Below, one piece after another: positions 51,564 through 61,130 of a stretch of DNA of 64,000 nt (its first letter is position 1; the number at the start of each line of letters is the position of its first letter). The notes beneath the pieces are model-generated. The model made no database searches. It saw only the letters and a list, made by a program, of their open reading frames with translations, and was not told the origin of the DNA. Location of the stretch: the NCBI RefSeq assembly GCF_904846155.1, contig NZ_CAJGZP010000001.1:1860001-1924000 (forward strand), read 5' to 3'. The DNA is from Psychrobacter fulvigenes (GTDB lineage: Bacteria; Pseudomonadota; Gammaproteobacteria; Pseudomonadales; Moraxellaceae). The position numbers were made by a program, and so were the translations under genes.

Positions 51564-52751
51564 ATGCAAGTTTATCTCGTTGGTGGTGCTGTCCGTGATC
51601 AGCTATTAGGTCGTCCTATTACAGACAAAGACTTTGTCGTCGTCGGTGCCACAATAAAAGAGATGCTAGCGGCAGGCTTTCAACAAGTCGGCGCAGACTT
51701 CCCAGTATTTTTGCACCCAACCACCCAAGAAGAATATGCATTGGCTCGTACTGAGCGTAAGCTTGGTCACGGCTATCAAGGCTTTAGCGTGCATGCCAGT
51801 CCTGATGTCAGCTTAGAAGAGGATTTGCAGCGCCGAGATCTCACTATCAACGCCATGGCGATTGAAGTGACTAGCTTAACTGACGATACCCCACTGACCG
51901 GTAAGGTGGTTGATTATCATGGAGGGCTTGATGATATCGGTAGCAAAACCTTACGACATATATCAGTGGCTTTTAGTGAAGATCCACTACGGGTACTACG
52001 AGTCGCGCGCTTTTATGGACGCTACTATGATTTGGGCTTTCAGATCGCTGAAGAGACCCTCTCTCTGATGCGAGAACTGGTCAGCTCAGGCGAGCTTGCA
52101 CACTTAAGTGCAGAGCGTATCTGGCAAGAATCAAGCCGCGCGACGATGCAAAGCTCTCCGCAAGTCTACTGGCAGCAGCTTTATGCCATTGGCGCTTTGA
52201 CTGAACACTTTGCCCCCTTGCACGATGCTTGGGATGACGCAGATGTCAGAGAAACCATACAGACCGCATTATACTTTGCCGGTCAGATGCAATTGAATTT
52301 ATCGCAGCGTTGGGCACTACTGATGGCAAGCCTTGATAAGCCGTTGTTTCATAAAATATCTGATAAAGAAACTCATACTGCAAAAGAGATCATTAAAATA
52401 GGCAACAGTGCCAAAGTCCCCAAAACACACGCTCAGTTTGCCACTTTATTCGTAGCCCAAGCTCAAAGGTTAAATGTCATAGAAAAGTTAAACGCTGCCG
52501 AAAAGATCGATCTGATACAAGCTTGCAGTGCTCATAAAGACCCGAGCAAGCTTTCACAACTATTGGTCACCAGCCATGTATTGCAGTTGGCACGTCAACA
52601 CAGACAGATGATGCTCGCTCTCAATAGCTTCCATGCAGTCACCATCGCTGATATCGACCCTGAGCTAAAAGGAGCGGCGATTGGTCAAGCCATGAATGAA
52701 AAACGTATCGAGCACTTGCTTGCTATGGCACACTCTAATAATCATAGCTAA
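51564..52751 (+). CDS. cca: CCA-adding tRNA nucleotidyltransferase
   Basis: 395 aa from the ATG at 51564, behind AAAGAGGATGTC; family members begin exactly [16 protein letters not shown]. The nucleotidyltransferase motif [22 protein letters not shown] carries the catalytic acidic pair (DKD); [17 protein letters not shown] and [15 protein letters not shown] are the nucleotide-selecting motifs of the class II enzymes. It builds and repairs the 3' CCA end of tRNAs. Somewhat shorter than E. coli Cca (412 aa), and I see no clear HD motif, so the phosphohydrolase activity may be absent. Confidence 0.95.
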   Translation: MQVYLVGGAVRDQLLGRPITDKDFVVVGATIKEMLAAGFQQVGADFPVFLHPTTQEEYALARTERKLGHGYQGFSVHASPDVSLEEDLQRRDLTINAMAIEVTSLTDDTPLTGKVVDYHGGLDDIGSKTLRHISVAFSEDPLRVLRVARFYGRYYDLGFQIAEETLSLMRELVSSGELAHLSAERIWQESSRATMQSSPQVYWQQLYAIGALTEHFAPLHDAWDDADVRETIQTALYFAGQMQLNLSQRWALLMASLDKPLFHKISDKETHTAKEIIKIGNSAKVPKTHAQFATLFVAQAQRLNVIEKLNAAEKIDLIQACSAHKDPSKLSQLLVTSHVLQLARQHRQMMLALNSFHAVTIADIDPELKGAAIGQAMNEKRIEHLLAMAHSNNHS

Positions 52752-52801
52752 AACCGTCTTGGCTAAACGAAATACGATTAGACGATGGAAACTTTATTTT
52801 T

Positions 52802-53599
52802 ATGACAATGAAATTGACTGTAAAGCCTGATAACAGCCCTGTAATGCTAGTCACTGGTAGTGCCAAACGTATTGGCGCTGCTATCATTGGTGCCGCACAT
52901 GAGCAAGGATATCGTGTCATTATCCATTGCCATAATAGCCAACAACAAGCTCAAGAGTTGGCAGATGATCTCAATAACATTCGCTCTGCTAGTGCTGCTG
53001 TCGTCACCGCCGACCTAGCACTAGTCAACGATGACAGCTCATTACATCAATTTGTCCAAACTATTATAGCAACATTTGGTCAGCTTGATGTATTGGTGCA
53101 TAATGCCTCACGGTTTTATCCAACGCCTGTGGGCCGTATTGGCTATGATCAATGGGACGAACTCATTTTGACCAATGCCAAAGCGCCCTTGCTACTCAGT
53201 CAAGCCCTCCTACCCTATCTACAAGTACAGCACGGATGCATCATCAGCCTGCTCGACATTCATGCTCATGATAAGCCGTTTAATGGCTATACTGTTTACA
53301 ATATGGCAAAGGCTGCCCACCGTATGATGGTACAATCTCTGGCGCTAGAGATGGCGCCTCATGTTCGCGTTAATGGCGTTGCTCCAGGAGTGAACATCCT
53401 ACCTGACACAAATAGTGATCAGGCACTAGATAGTGAGCTGCAACAAAATGTCACCAACTCCATTCCTTTGCAGCGCATTGGGACACCAGAAGATATTGCC
53501 CAGTGCGTGCTTTATTTGGTTCAGGCCAGTTATATCACTGGTGAAATCATCGCTATAGACGGTGGCCGTGGCCTAACTTTGGCGGGTAATGGCCATTAA
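52802..53599 (+). CDS. short-chain dehydrogenase, pteridine reductase/FolM type
   Basis: 265 aa. The Rossmann motif VTGSAKRIGAAIIGAAHEQGYRVIIHCHNS (TGxxxRIG) and the C-terminal VRVNGVAPGVNILPD and IDGGRGLTLAG are those of pteridine reductases; the catalytic YxxxK is in TVYNMAKAAHRM. Such enzymes reduce dihydromonapterin or dihydrofolate with NADPH. It follows cca by 50 bp on the same strand and is likely cotranscribed. Confidence 0.87.
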   Translation: MTMKLTVKPDNSPVMLVTGSAKRIGAAIIGAAHEQGYRVIIHCHNSQQQAQELADDLNNIRSASAAVVTADLALVNDDSSLHQFVQTIIATFGQLDVLVHNASRFYPTPVGRIGYDQWDELILTNAKAPLLLSQALLPYLQVQHGCIISLLDIHAHDKPFNGYTVYNMAKAAHRMMVQSLALEMAPHVRVNGVAPGVNILPDTNSDQALDSELQQNVTNSIPLQRIGTPEDIAQCVLYLVQASYITGEIIAIDGGRGLTLAGNGH

Positions 53600-53633
53600 T
53601 CATTAATAATGTCAAAACTATGCTTATTTGTAC

Positions 53634-53661
53634 TTGAAAATTTAAAAAAATCAGGTATCAT
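53634..53661 (+). promoter_or_regulatory. tRNA promoter
   Basis: TTGAAA and TATCAT with a 16-bp spacer, 16 bp before the mature tRNA. Confidence 0.65.
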
Positions 53662-53677
53662 TGTGCGTCTAACGTTA

Positions 53678-53754
53678 GGGCCCATAGCTCAGTTGGTTAG
53701 AGCAGAGGACTCATAATCCTTTGGTCGTAGGTTCAAGTCCTACTGGGCCCACCA
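53678..53754 (+). tRNA. tRNA with CAT anticodon, probably tRNA-Ile2 (alternatively elongator Met)
   Basis: 77 nt with encoded CCA. Acceptor stem GGGCCCA/TGGGCCC; D arm with AGCTCAGTTGGTTAGAGC; anticodon CAT at 53712-53714 in loop CTCATAA; T arm GTAGGTTCAAGTCCTAC. The variable region (TTTGGTC) and the T loop resemble E. coli tRNA-Ile(CAU), whose C34 is changed to lysidine by TilS, more than elongator Met. A tyrosine integrase follows at once, so this tRNA is the likely attachment site. Confidence 0.93.
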
Positions 53755-53758
53755 ACTT

Positions 53759-53797
53759 CAAACCCTTACAGTCATTGACTTGTAAGGGTTTTTTATT
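53759..53797 (+). terminator. tRNA terminator
   Basis: AAACCCTTACA pairs with TGTAAGGGTTT, followed by TTTT. Any attL core would lie in the tRNA 3' end and possibly reach here. Confidence 0.85.
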
Positions 53798-53924
53798 GTC
53801 TAAAATTTATGCGAACGCATGGACTTAGTTGGTTTTTTGATACTATCTTGATACTTTGACCCTTATAGTAATTAAAGTATGATACTACTAACACTATGGT
53901 TATATACTGCTGCATGGGTGATAT

Positions 53925-55196
53925 ATGAAGGTTAAACTTACCAAAAAATTTATAGATTCAGTAGACTATACCGCTAAAGGTACTGAAATCTATATGGACG
54001 ATGTGTTAACTGGTTTTGCGCTACGTGTGGGCAAACAATCCAAACGTTATACATTACATAAGCGTATTAACGGAAAGCTATATAGAGATGAAGTGGAAGA
54101 AACGCACTTGATTACGCTAACCGAAGCACGTGAAAAAGCCAGCATAATGATGGCTAATATAAAAAAAGGTCTGCATGTTTATGACGGGCTTCATGAGGTC
54201 TTGGAAGAGCCGAAAGATAAGACCAATAATGTACCAACACTGAGAGATGCATATACCTACTTTAAATCAGCAAAGACTAGCTTAGCTAAAGGCACTATTG
54301 ACACTTATGATGGTCAAATACTAAACAAGCTAGATGATTGGCTAGATATATCTTTAAATGATATATCTAAGTCAATGATAAGTGATAAGCATAAAGAGAT
54401 AAGCAAGCATAGTAAAGCTCAGGCTAACGCAACTATGAGAGCTCTAAGGTCAGTTTGGAATTATTGTCGTGATAGCTTTTTAGATGATAACGAAGACTTT
54501 TTAATTAAAGAGCAACCAGTACGCATACTTAACGCCAAGAAAGATTGGAATATAATTAAGCCGCGTACTAAACATGTTGAAGAAGAATATTTAGGTATGT
54601 ATCTCAAAACACTTTTAAATTATGTTGATAGAAGCTCACACCTGCAAGCGCCCCATAGCAATAATGCACGAGATATCATGCTACTTTTTATGTTCACTGG
54701 TGTGCGTTTAAATGAAGCGCAGCCCTTAAAGTGGTCTGACGTCGACCTTATAGCTGGCAGGATAGTATTCAAAGCTACAAAAAATGGTTCTAATTATCAT
54801 ATGCCTACTAGTGATATCTTACAAGCTCTGCTTGAAGAAAGATTCAGATTAAGCGCTGGCAAGCAATGGGTATTCCCGAGCAACTTGAAAGCTAGCGATG
54901 ACCATATAAAAGATTTAAGCCGTAGTTATAAGGCCATAAGTAATCAAACAAACTTGTATATTACACCACATGATTTGCGCCGCACTTTTGGAACGGTAGC
55001 TAATAACTCAAGCATCAGCTATCCAGTCCTTAAACGCTTGCTCAATCACCGTGAAGCTAAATCAACCGATGATGTTACCCTGCAATATATCCAAGTGTCA
55101 CAGCGGCAACTAAGAGACGCTTCAAATTCAATAGAGTCTTTCTATTGTCGGCATGCTGGCATGACACAAAGTGATTTTATAAAACAACTTATATAA
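53925..55196 (+). CDS. tyrosine-type integrase
   Basis: 423 aa. The N-terminal arm-binding domain of the DUF4102/P4-like type (MKVKLTKKFIDSVDYTAKGTE, LTEAREKASIMM) leads into the core-binding region and catalytic domain. Catalytic residues: Arg in TGVRLNEAQPLKWSDVD, His-x-x-Arg in TPHDLRRTFG, His in LLNHREAKS and the nucleophile Tyr in LQYIQVSQRQLRD. Its place 170 bp after a tRNA 3' end is the classic arrangement of a genomic island. No second copy of the tRNA end was found in the window, so the island continues beyond it. Confidence 0.93.
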   Translation: MKVKLTKKFIDSVDYTAKGTEIYMDDVLTGFALRVGKQSKRYTLHKRINGKLYRDEVEETHLITLTEAREKASIMMANIKKGLHVYDGLHEVLEEPKDKTNNVPTLRDAYTYFKSAKTSLAKGTIDTYDGQILNKLDDWLDISLNDISKSMISDKHKEISKHSKAQANATMRALRSVWNYCRDSFLDDNEDFLIKEQPVRILNAKKDWNIIKPRTKHVEEEYLGMYLKTLLNYVDRSSHLQAPHSNNARDIMLLFMFTGVRLNEAQPLKWSDVDLIAGRIVFKATKNGSNYHMPTSDILQALLEERFRLSAGKQWVFPSNLKASDDHIKDLSRSYKAISNQTNLYITPHDLRRTFGTVANNSSISYPVLKRLLNHREAKSTDDVTLQYIQVSQRQLRDASNSIESFYCRHAGMTQSDFIKQLI

Positions 55197-55282
55197 AGAA
55201 ATACTTCACTTGTCATATATTTGCATGAGCCTTTCCTAAAAAGTGTGTAACTGCTTATAATCCACTAACAGGAGAATAAGCA

Positions 55283-56563
55283 ATGACTAACCAATCTGAC
55301 ATCAAGAAACTGGCTGAGCAAATGGCCAGCAGCATGAAAAGCTTCGATGACATCAAAGACTTTCAAAAGCAGCTCATGCAATCTTTTATCGACACTGCCC
55401 TAGAAGCAGAAATGGAAGACCACCTCGGTTACCCCAAGCATGAGAAAGCCGATAAACCTAATAAGCGCAACGGGCACACTAAAAAGACCGTCCGCAGTGA
55501 CACAGGCGATCTTGAGATATCCACCCCAAGAGACCGTGATGGCGCTTTTGAACCTGCCTTAGTGCGTAAGCATCAAACCCGTATTAGTGGCCTTGATGAC
55601 AAGATCATATTTCACTACAGGCATAGCCTTCCGTCTTGCGCTTCGGGCAAGTGTCTCCCAGACACTTGCTGATCCTCGCTCATACGCCAAAGGTCAAACC
55701 ACCACCGAGATTGTAGAGAGTATCAAAGAGCTCTACGACGTCGACATCTCAAGCAGCTTGGTTTCCAGAGTCACTGACAACCTCTTGGATGACATCACCG
55801 CTTGGCAGAACCGGCCACTGAGCAGTGTTTATCCTATCGTCTACTTAGACTGCATTGTCGTCAAAGTTCGTCAGGACAAGCAGATCATCAACAAAGCTAT
55901 CTATCTGGCCTTAGGCGTTGCTCTTGATGGTAAAAAAGAGCTGCTTGGCATGTGGCTATCAGAGAATGAGGGCGCTAAATTCTGGCTGGGTGTTCTCACT
56001 GAATTGCAAAACCGCGGGGTTCAAGATATTCTTATTGCCTGTGTAGACGGCCTAAAAGGCTTCCTGATGCCATCAATACGGTCTACCCTAACGCTCAGGT
56101 TCAGCTGTGTATCGTGCATATGGTGCGCTATTCGATGAAGTTCGTACCTTGGACGGACAAGAAGGCCGTAGCAGCTGATTTAAAGGCCATCTACGGTGCT
56201 GATACGCTTGAGATGGCAGAGGCCAATCTTGAACACTTTGATGAGGTGTGGGGCGATAAGTATCCGCATGTCATCAAGTCTTGGCGTAATAACTGGGAGG
56301 GCTTAACGGTATTCTTTGGCTACCCTAAAGACATTAGAAAAGTCATATATACCACCAATGCTATCGAGTCGCTAAACAGCGTGATTCGAACGGCGGTGAA
56401 TAAGCGTAAGGTGTTTCCCTCTGATCAGGCAGCATTCAAGGTAGTATATCTGGCAACCCAGCAGGCATCGTCAAGGTGGTCGATGCCTATTCGTAACTGG
56501 ACGTCTGCTCTGAATCGCTTTATGATTATGTTTGATGATCGTATCAGTAAGCATTTAATCTAA
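55283..56563 (+). pseudogene. IS256-family transposase, disrupted twice
   Basis: N-terminal part MTNQSDIKKLAEQMASSMKS to ISGLDDKII is in one frame. About 70 bp of foreign sequence then separate it from [17 protein letters not shown] in a second frame, which continues through [14 protein letters not shown] to CVDGLKGF. There one C is missing near 56064 (TTCCTGATGCC where TTCCCTGATGCC is expected), returning to the first frame for [17 protein letters not shown] and the C-terminal signature YTTNAIESLNSVIRTAVN. DDE residues are present but split over frames. Confidence 0.9.
55647..55669. repeat. 10-bp perfect hairpin in the insertion within the IS256 gene
   Basis: GCAAGTGTCT and AGACACTTGC around a CCC loop, inside a foreign segment of about 70 bp (about 55610-55678) that also has CTTGC/GCAAG. 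Could be a REP-like or MITE-like unit. Confidence 0.6.
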
Positions 56564-56597
56564 ACGGCAGTTACACAGAATTCGGGATGGTCTCGCT

Positions 56598-56804
56598 CAG
56601 TCAGTCATACCTGTTAAGTCGAACTCTAAAAGCTGTAACGACACACTAGATTGGTATTTGTATCGTTGCCGTCATTTGGTAGAAAACGCTTTTGCTAGAT
56701 TGAAACATTTTAGGGGCATTGCCACGCGATATGATAAGCTCAAAGATAGCTATGCAGCGGCGGTAATGCTCGCTTGTGTCTTTATCTGGTTGCCCCTGAT
56801 TTGA
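56598..56804 (+). pseudogene. IS5-family transposase, C-terminal remnant
   Basis: Sixty-eight codons in frame ending in a stop: DTLDWYLYRCRHLVENAF followed by ARLKHFRGIATRYDKLKDSY and CVFIWLPLI, the C-terminal end of IS427-type IS5 transposases. The 5' part is missing, cut off at the IS256 end. Confidence 0.85.
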
Positions 56805-57779
56805 ATTCTATACACACCCTAACTGGCAAGCGGTTTTTTTCAAGTATAAGAAAGAAAGCACTAGACACTGATGAGCAGTTAGCTGCAAGTCAGAAATATG
56901 GAGTTATTCCACAGTCATTAATGATGCGCTTAAATATCAATATTCGATTCAAAAGTTATGTTAGCGTTAAAAGGTACGGACTCTTTTCGTCATGTTGAAA
57001 AGGATAACTTTGTAATCAGCCTTAGAAGTTTCGAGGGCGGGATTGAGCACAGTGACTATACAGGCTGTGTGTCGCCTGCATACACTGTACTAAAATCGAA
57101 TATTGATATTAAAGCGCAGTATTTCAAATACTTGTTTAAAAGTGGACCATATATTTCTGCGCTTCAATCCTCTACTGATAGTTTAAGAGATGGTAAGTCG
57201 ATTTCATACGATCAGTTCGGGGCAATTCCTTTACCTAAATTAAGTATAAAAGAGCAAGAAAAGATTGCCAGCTTCCTAGACTATGAAACCGCCAAAATAG
57301 ATATCCTTATCGAAAAACAGCAACGTCTTATCGAATTGTTAACCGAAAAGCGTCAAGCGGTGATTAGTCATGCGGTGACCAAAGGTTTAAATCCTGATGT
57401 GCCCATGAAAGATTCGGGTGTTGAGTGGTTGGGTGAGGTTCCTGAGCATTGGATTAGTGCTAAGTTAAAGTATTACACCAATCAAATCGTCGATGGAGCT
57501 CATTTTACGCCAACTTATACAGATAGTGGGGTTCCCTTTCTCAGAGTTTCAGATATTCATGGAAGTACTATAGATAAAAGCAATATTAAATATATACCTT
57601 TAAGAGAGCATAAAGTACTAATTGAACGATGTAACCCAGAGAAAGGTGATTTATTACTGTCTAAAAACGGAACTATTGGTGTGCCCAAAGTTGTTGATTG
57701 GGACTGGGATTTTAGTATATTTGTCAGTTTGTGTTTGATCAAATTCAAACCTAAACTTCTTTCGAGTTATGACCCATGC
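56805..57779 (+). pseudogene. hsdS: type I restriction specificity subunit HsdS, fragment
   Basis: Fragment with ALDTDEQLAASQKYGVIPQSLMM in one frame, then a frameshift near 56940, then VMLALKGTDSFRHVEKDNFVISLRSFEGG through the central conserved region (PLPKLSIKEQEKIASFLDYETAKIDILIEKQQRLIELL) and into the second target-recognition domain (WLGEVPEHWISAKLKYYTN). The 5' end is lost at the IS5 remnant; the 3' end stops at TGTCAAATCC, the end of an IS3-type element at 57780. HsdS chooses the DNA site for type I modification. No hsdM or hsdR is seen, so the system is dead here. Confidence 0.9.
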
Positions 57780-57815
57780 TGTCAAATCCGTAGAACCAAA
57801 CTTGGGAGATTTTAA
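57780..57815 (+). repeat. IS-end repeat, copy 1
   Basis: TGTCAAATCCGTAGA followed by AACTTGGGAGATT. The same end recurs at 61085 and 63145 in the same orientation. It is the right-hand terminal sequence of the IS3-type orfB that ends at 57816. Confidence 0.8.
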
Positions 57816-58440
57816 TTACGCAGCCTGACGATAGTAGTCAAACCACACCTGTCTTGGCGCTCGATAGCCCAAGCCCTTTTGAATCCTAGTCTGATTATAA
57901 TACAGCTCAATATACCCAATGATATCGCTAGTGGCTGCAAACCTCGTTTTATAATCTTGATGATATACTAGTTCATTCTTCAAGACGCCCCAGAAGCTTT
58001 CTATAGGTGCGTTGTCATAGCAATTACCTTTGCCGCTCATTGAGCCTGTAAACTTATGCTGCTCGATAATCTTATGGTACGCATGGCTACAATATTGGCT
58101 ACCTCTATCTGAATGAACAATCAGTCCTTGAGTAGGTCGTTTGTTCTTGATTGCCATATTGAGTGCACGGCATACTAAATCAGCGGTCATGCGCTTATTG
58201 ATAGCGTAGCCGACAAGCTCTTTGGTGTATAAATCTTTCACTCCAGCTAAATATAACCAGCCCTCAGCAGTCCAGATATAGGTAATGTCGCTGACCCATG
58301 CTTCGTTAGGACGCTTAGCGTCAAACCTCTGATCTAAAACATTGTCATAGACCAGCTTGGTAAGCATCCGACCATCCCATCTTTCCCTCACTTAAAAAAT
58401 GCGAGATAGTGTCCATGAACAAATAATCGTGGACACTAAC

Positions 58441-58836
58441 ATGACAACACAACCACCTAACAAACCCAAACGAAGAACTTACAGCGCTGAGTTTAAAGAA
58501 CTTTTAGTACAAGAAGCTGAAAGTTCAGGGCGATCAATTGCCAGTATCGCTCGAGAGCATGGCATTAACCAAAATCTTCTACATAATTGGAAACGCCAGT
58601 ATCAGCGCACGCAGACTCAAGCTGACACATTACCTGGTGCTATAAACAGTCCTCATGATCCAAACCCGCACTTTATCCCAATCCATCTTGAACCTCAAGC
58701 AACTCATCTGTCCTCACCCTCCGTCATACAAAACATCAAACTGCAAATCAGAGCCCCAGGACCTGGGTCCATAAGCCTCACTATTGCCCAAATAGACACC
58801 CAAAGTTTGATTGACCTACTACGAGGCCTACAATGA
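58441..58836 (+). CDS. tnpA: IS66 accessory protein TnpA
   Basis: 131 aa from the ATG at 58441; the frame is open to 58399. Helix-turn-helix KRRTYSAEFKELLVQEAESS, SIASIAREHGINQNLLHNWKRQYQ as in IS66 OrfA. Its stop overlaps the tnpB start as ATGA, implying translational coupling. Confidence 0.9.
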   Translation: MTTQPPNKPKRRTYSAEFKELLVQEAESSGRSIASIAREHGINQNLLHNWKRQYQRTQTQADTLPGAINSPHDPNPHFIPIHLEPQATHLSSPSVIQNIKLQIRAPGPGSISLTIAQIDTQSLIDLLRGLQ

Positions 58837-59177
58837 TACCCATCACTCACATCTGGCTATCCACCGCGCCCATGGACATGCGATGTGGCAGCGGCAAACT
58901 ACTGGCGCACATCATCACCCAGCACCAAGGCATCCGCCCTCACTGTGCCTACCTGTTTTACAACAAAGCAGGCACACGCCTAAAAGTATTCATTCATGAC
59001 GGACTTGGGGTTTGGCTTTGCAGCCGTCAGCTAGACGACAGCAAGTTTCATGGCTTAACCAAGCAGCTCACCCCCACTCAAACCGGCATCAGCATCAACC
59101 GTGAGCAATTTAATGCCTTAATCAGTGGATTGCCTTGGCGTAACATGGGCAAAGATACATTGACCCCCATCCTATAA
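58833..59177 (+). CDS. tnpB: IS66 Orf2-like protein TnpB
   Basis: 114 aa with the IS66 Orf2 core WLSTAPMDMRCGSGKLLAHI, YLFYNKAGTRLKVF, GVWLCSRQLD. Required for IS66 transposition; biochemical role unclear. This TnpB is unrelated to the RNA-guided TnpB of IS605. Confidence 0.92.
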   Translation: MIPITHIWLSTAPMDMRCGSGKLLAHIITQHQGIRPHCAYLFYNKAGTRLKVFIHDGLGVWLCSRQLDDSKFHGLTKQLTPTQTGISINREQFNALISGLPWRNMGKDTLTPIL

Positions 59178-59219
59178 ATACCCGATGACAGGCAAATAAA
59201 ACTCTGGCAACATAGCACC

Positions 59220-60977
59220 ATGACTGTTGCCACTCTATCCGACTTATCGAAAGACCCCATTTACGCCGAGCTCCTGGTGAAAATCCACCTGCTTGAACAG
59301 CGTAATGAGCACCTGCAACAACAGATTGTTCAAACGAACACAAGCCACGATCAACTACAGCAGCTTTTTAACCAAGTGGTTGAAGAAAACCACAAGCTAT
59401 ATGAACAAGTGCTTGAACTCATCGAAAAACAAAAGCGGCTCATCCATCAACTGTATGGACAAAAGAGCGAAGGCTTAAGTGCCAAACAAACCCACTTAAA
59501 TCAGGAAGCTGCGCAAGAAGATTTATCTGCACTAGAACAAATCCGAGATGACTACCGCAGCGACTTAACCCAAGATCAGCTTGCCAAGCTGCCTGCGATT
59601 GAACGTACTGAGGCAGAAACCCTCATTAATGAGGGTGAGCTTAAAGCCGCCAAAGAGATCACAGATGAGCTGCCAGCTTCAGCCACTGATCAGCCTAAAA
59701 AAGCAAAGCGTGCTAAATACACGGTTATTCCTGACAACCTTGAGGTGAAAACCTGGGTTCATGAACCACTCACCACCGTCTGTGACTGCGGCTGTCAAAT
59801 GAAGCGAATTGGGGAGGATAAACAGGACAAACTTGGCATTATCCCTAAGCAGTTTTATATTGAGCGTCACATCTACCCAAAATGGGTATGCCGTGAGTGT
59901 GAGATCATTCATCAAGCGGCGGCACCCAAGCAAATCATTAACAAGAGCATCGCCACCCCTGAGCTGCTTGCTCACATTCTCATTAGTAAGTATGCAGACC
60001 ATCAGCCTCTATATCGGCAGAATATTATCTATCAGCGAAGTGGGGTAACTATCCCCGATGCTACTATGGCAGACTGGGTAGGACGCTGCGGCGTTGCCCT
60101 TGAGCCTTTAGTCAGTCGCTTGCATGAACTATTACTGTCTGAGCCTATCTTACATGCCGATGAAACACCGGTGTCTATCATGAAAAACCCTGTGAAAGCC
60201 GGCAGTAAATCATTAAAGAAAGGCTATATTTGGGCGTATCTCACGCCACAGCACAACTCATTAAAAGCGGTGGTGTATGACTTTGCCCAGAGCCGTCGTA
60301 ATGAGCACCCTAAAGCCTTTTTAGACAAATGGCACGGTAAGCTGATTTGCGATGATTACAGTGGATATAAGTTTTTATTTCATCAAGGCGTGAGCGAAAT
60401 CGGTTGTATGGCCCATGCACGGCGTAAGTTTCATGAATTGCACGTTACTGGACAAAGTGTTATTAGCATTGACGCATTAGCGTTATTTAGGCAGTTGTAT
60501 GCGGTTGAACGTGAGATTGATGAGCGATTTGACAAAAACACATCCCTAATGCCAAGAGATCCCCAGATAGTCCGGAAAATCAGGCAAGAGAAAGCCAAAC
60601 CGATTGCGGATAAGCTGCACCAATGGTTACAAGAAAAAAGACAGTTAACCACTAAGAATGCCAGTATTACTAAGGCGATTGATTATTGCCTAAAACGTTG
60701 GCAAGCGCTGACTTGTTATTTGGATGATGGGAGGTTGCCGATTGATAATAATTGGGCGGAAAATCAGATGCGCCCGTGGGCGCTTGGGCGTAAAAACTGG
60801 TTGTTTGCCGGTTCGCTACGAAGTGGGCAGCGTGCTGCGAATATTATGTCAATCATTCAATCCGCTCGCTTAAATGGCTTGGATGTGTCTGCCTATTTGA
60901 CAGACGTGCTAAGACGCCTGCCTATTCAAGATGATCTAGATGAGTTGTTACCTCATCTCTGGATGCCATCGCAATAG
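59220..60977 (+). CDS. tnpC: IS66 transposase TnpC
   Basis: 585 aa, uninterrupted. N-terminal coiled coil (LLEQRNEHLQQQIVQTN), zinc-finger-like CDCGCQMKRIG...CREC, DDE residues in LHADETPVSIMK, LICDDYSGYKFLF and the C-terminal LPIDNNWAENQMRPWALGRKNWLFAGS. Full-length frame and perfect ends suggest an active element. Confidence 0.94.
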   Translation: MTVATLSDLSKDPIYAELLVKIHLLEQRNEHLQQQIVQTNTSHDQLQQLFNQVVEENHKLYEQVLELIEKQKRLIHQLYGQKSEGLSAKQTHLNQEAAQEDLSALEQIRDDYRSDLTQDQLAKLPAIERTEAETLINEGELKAAKEITDELPASATDQPKKAKRAKYTVIPDNLEVKTWVHEPLTTVCDCGCQMKRIGEDKQDKLGIIPKQFYIERHIYPKWVCRECEIIHQAAAPKQIINKSIATPELLAHILISKYADHQPLYRQNIIYQRSGVTIPDATMADWVGRCGVALEPLVSRLHELLLSEPILHADETPVSIMKNPVKAGSKSLKKGYIWAYLTPQHNSLKAVVYDFAQSRRNEHPKAFLDKWHGKLICDDYSGYKFLFHQGVSEIGCMAHARRKFHELHVTGQSVISIDALALFRQLYAVEREIDERFDKNTSLMPRDPQIVRKIRQEKAKPIADKLHQWLQEKRQLTTKNASITKAIDYCLKRWQALTCYLDDGRLPIDNNWAENQMRPWALGRKNWLFAGSLRSGQRAANIMSIIQSARLNGLDVSAYLTDVLRRLPIQDDLDELLPHLWMPSQ

Positions 60978-61084
60978 GGGATGGTCGGATGCTTACCCAG
61001 CTTGTTGTGGTTTGAGTCAGTAGTGACTTTAAAGCGCTTATGACGACGGCATTTGATGCCGTGTTCCTCTTTGATGAGCTATGC

Positions 61085-61130
61085 CGTCAAATCCGTAGAC
61101 ATTAACTTGGGAGATTATAATTTTAAAAAT
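61085..61130 (+). repeat. IS-end repeat, copy 2
   Basis: Direct copy of 63145-63190 (about three mismatches in 46 bp: GTCAAATC.GTAGACATTAA, CTTGGGAGATTATAATTTTAA). Confidence 0.85.

Larger units (their letters stand above)
55232..56590 (+). mobile_element. IS256-family element, inactive
   Basis: Terminal TGTGTAACTGC (55244-55254) has its complement at 56570-56580, with weaker match further out. I see no target duplication. The transposase gene inside is frameshifted. The right end abuts an IS5-family remnant. Boundaries are approximate. Confidence 0.75.
58360..60996 (+). mobile_element. IS66-family insertion sequence, complete
   Basis: Ends GTAAGCATCCGACCATCCC and its complement; 8-bp target duplication CCAGCTTG at 58352-58359 and 60997-61004, the IS66 hallmark. 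It holds intact tnpA, tnpB and tnpC. Confidence 0.96.
57816..61078 (-). pseudogene. IS3-family transposase OrfB remnant, split by IS66
   Basis: C-terminal part 57816-58359: KLVYDNVLDQRFDAKRPNEA, WVSDITYIWTAEGWLYLAGV, VHSDRGSQYCS, YDNAPIESFWGVLKNE. The N-terminal piece on the far side of IS66 (61005-61078) reads LIKEEHGIKCRRHKRF and KVTTDSNHNKL. Removing IS66 and one 8-bp duplication joins NHNKL to VYDNV in frame. A stop and loss of similarity at about 61075 show that the start of orfB and all of orfA were already missing. Confidence 0.88.
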
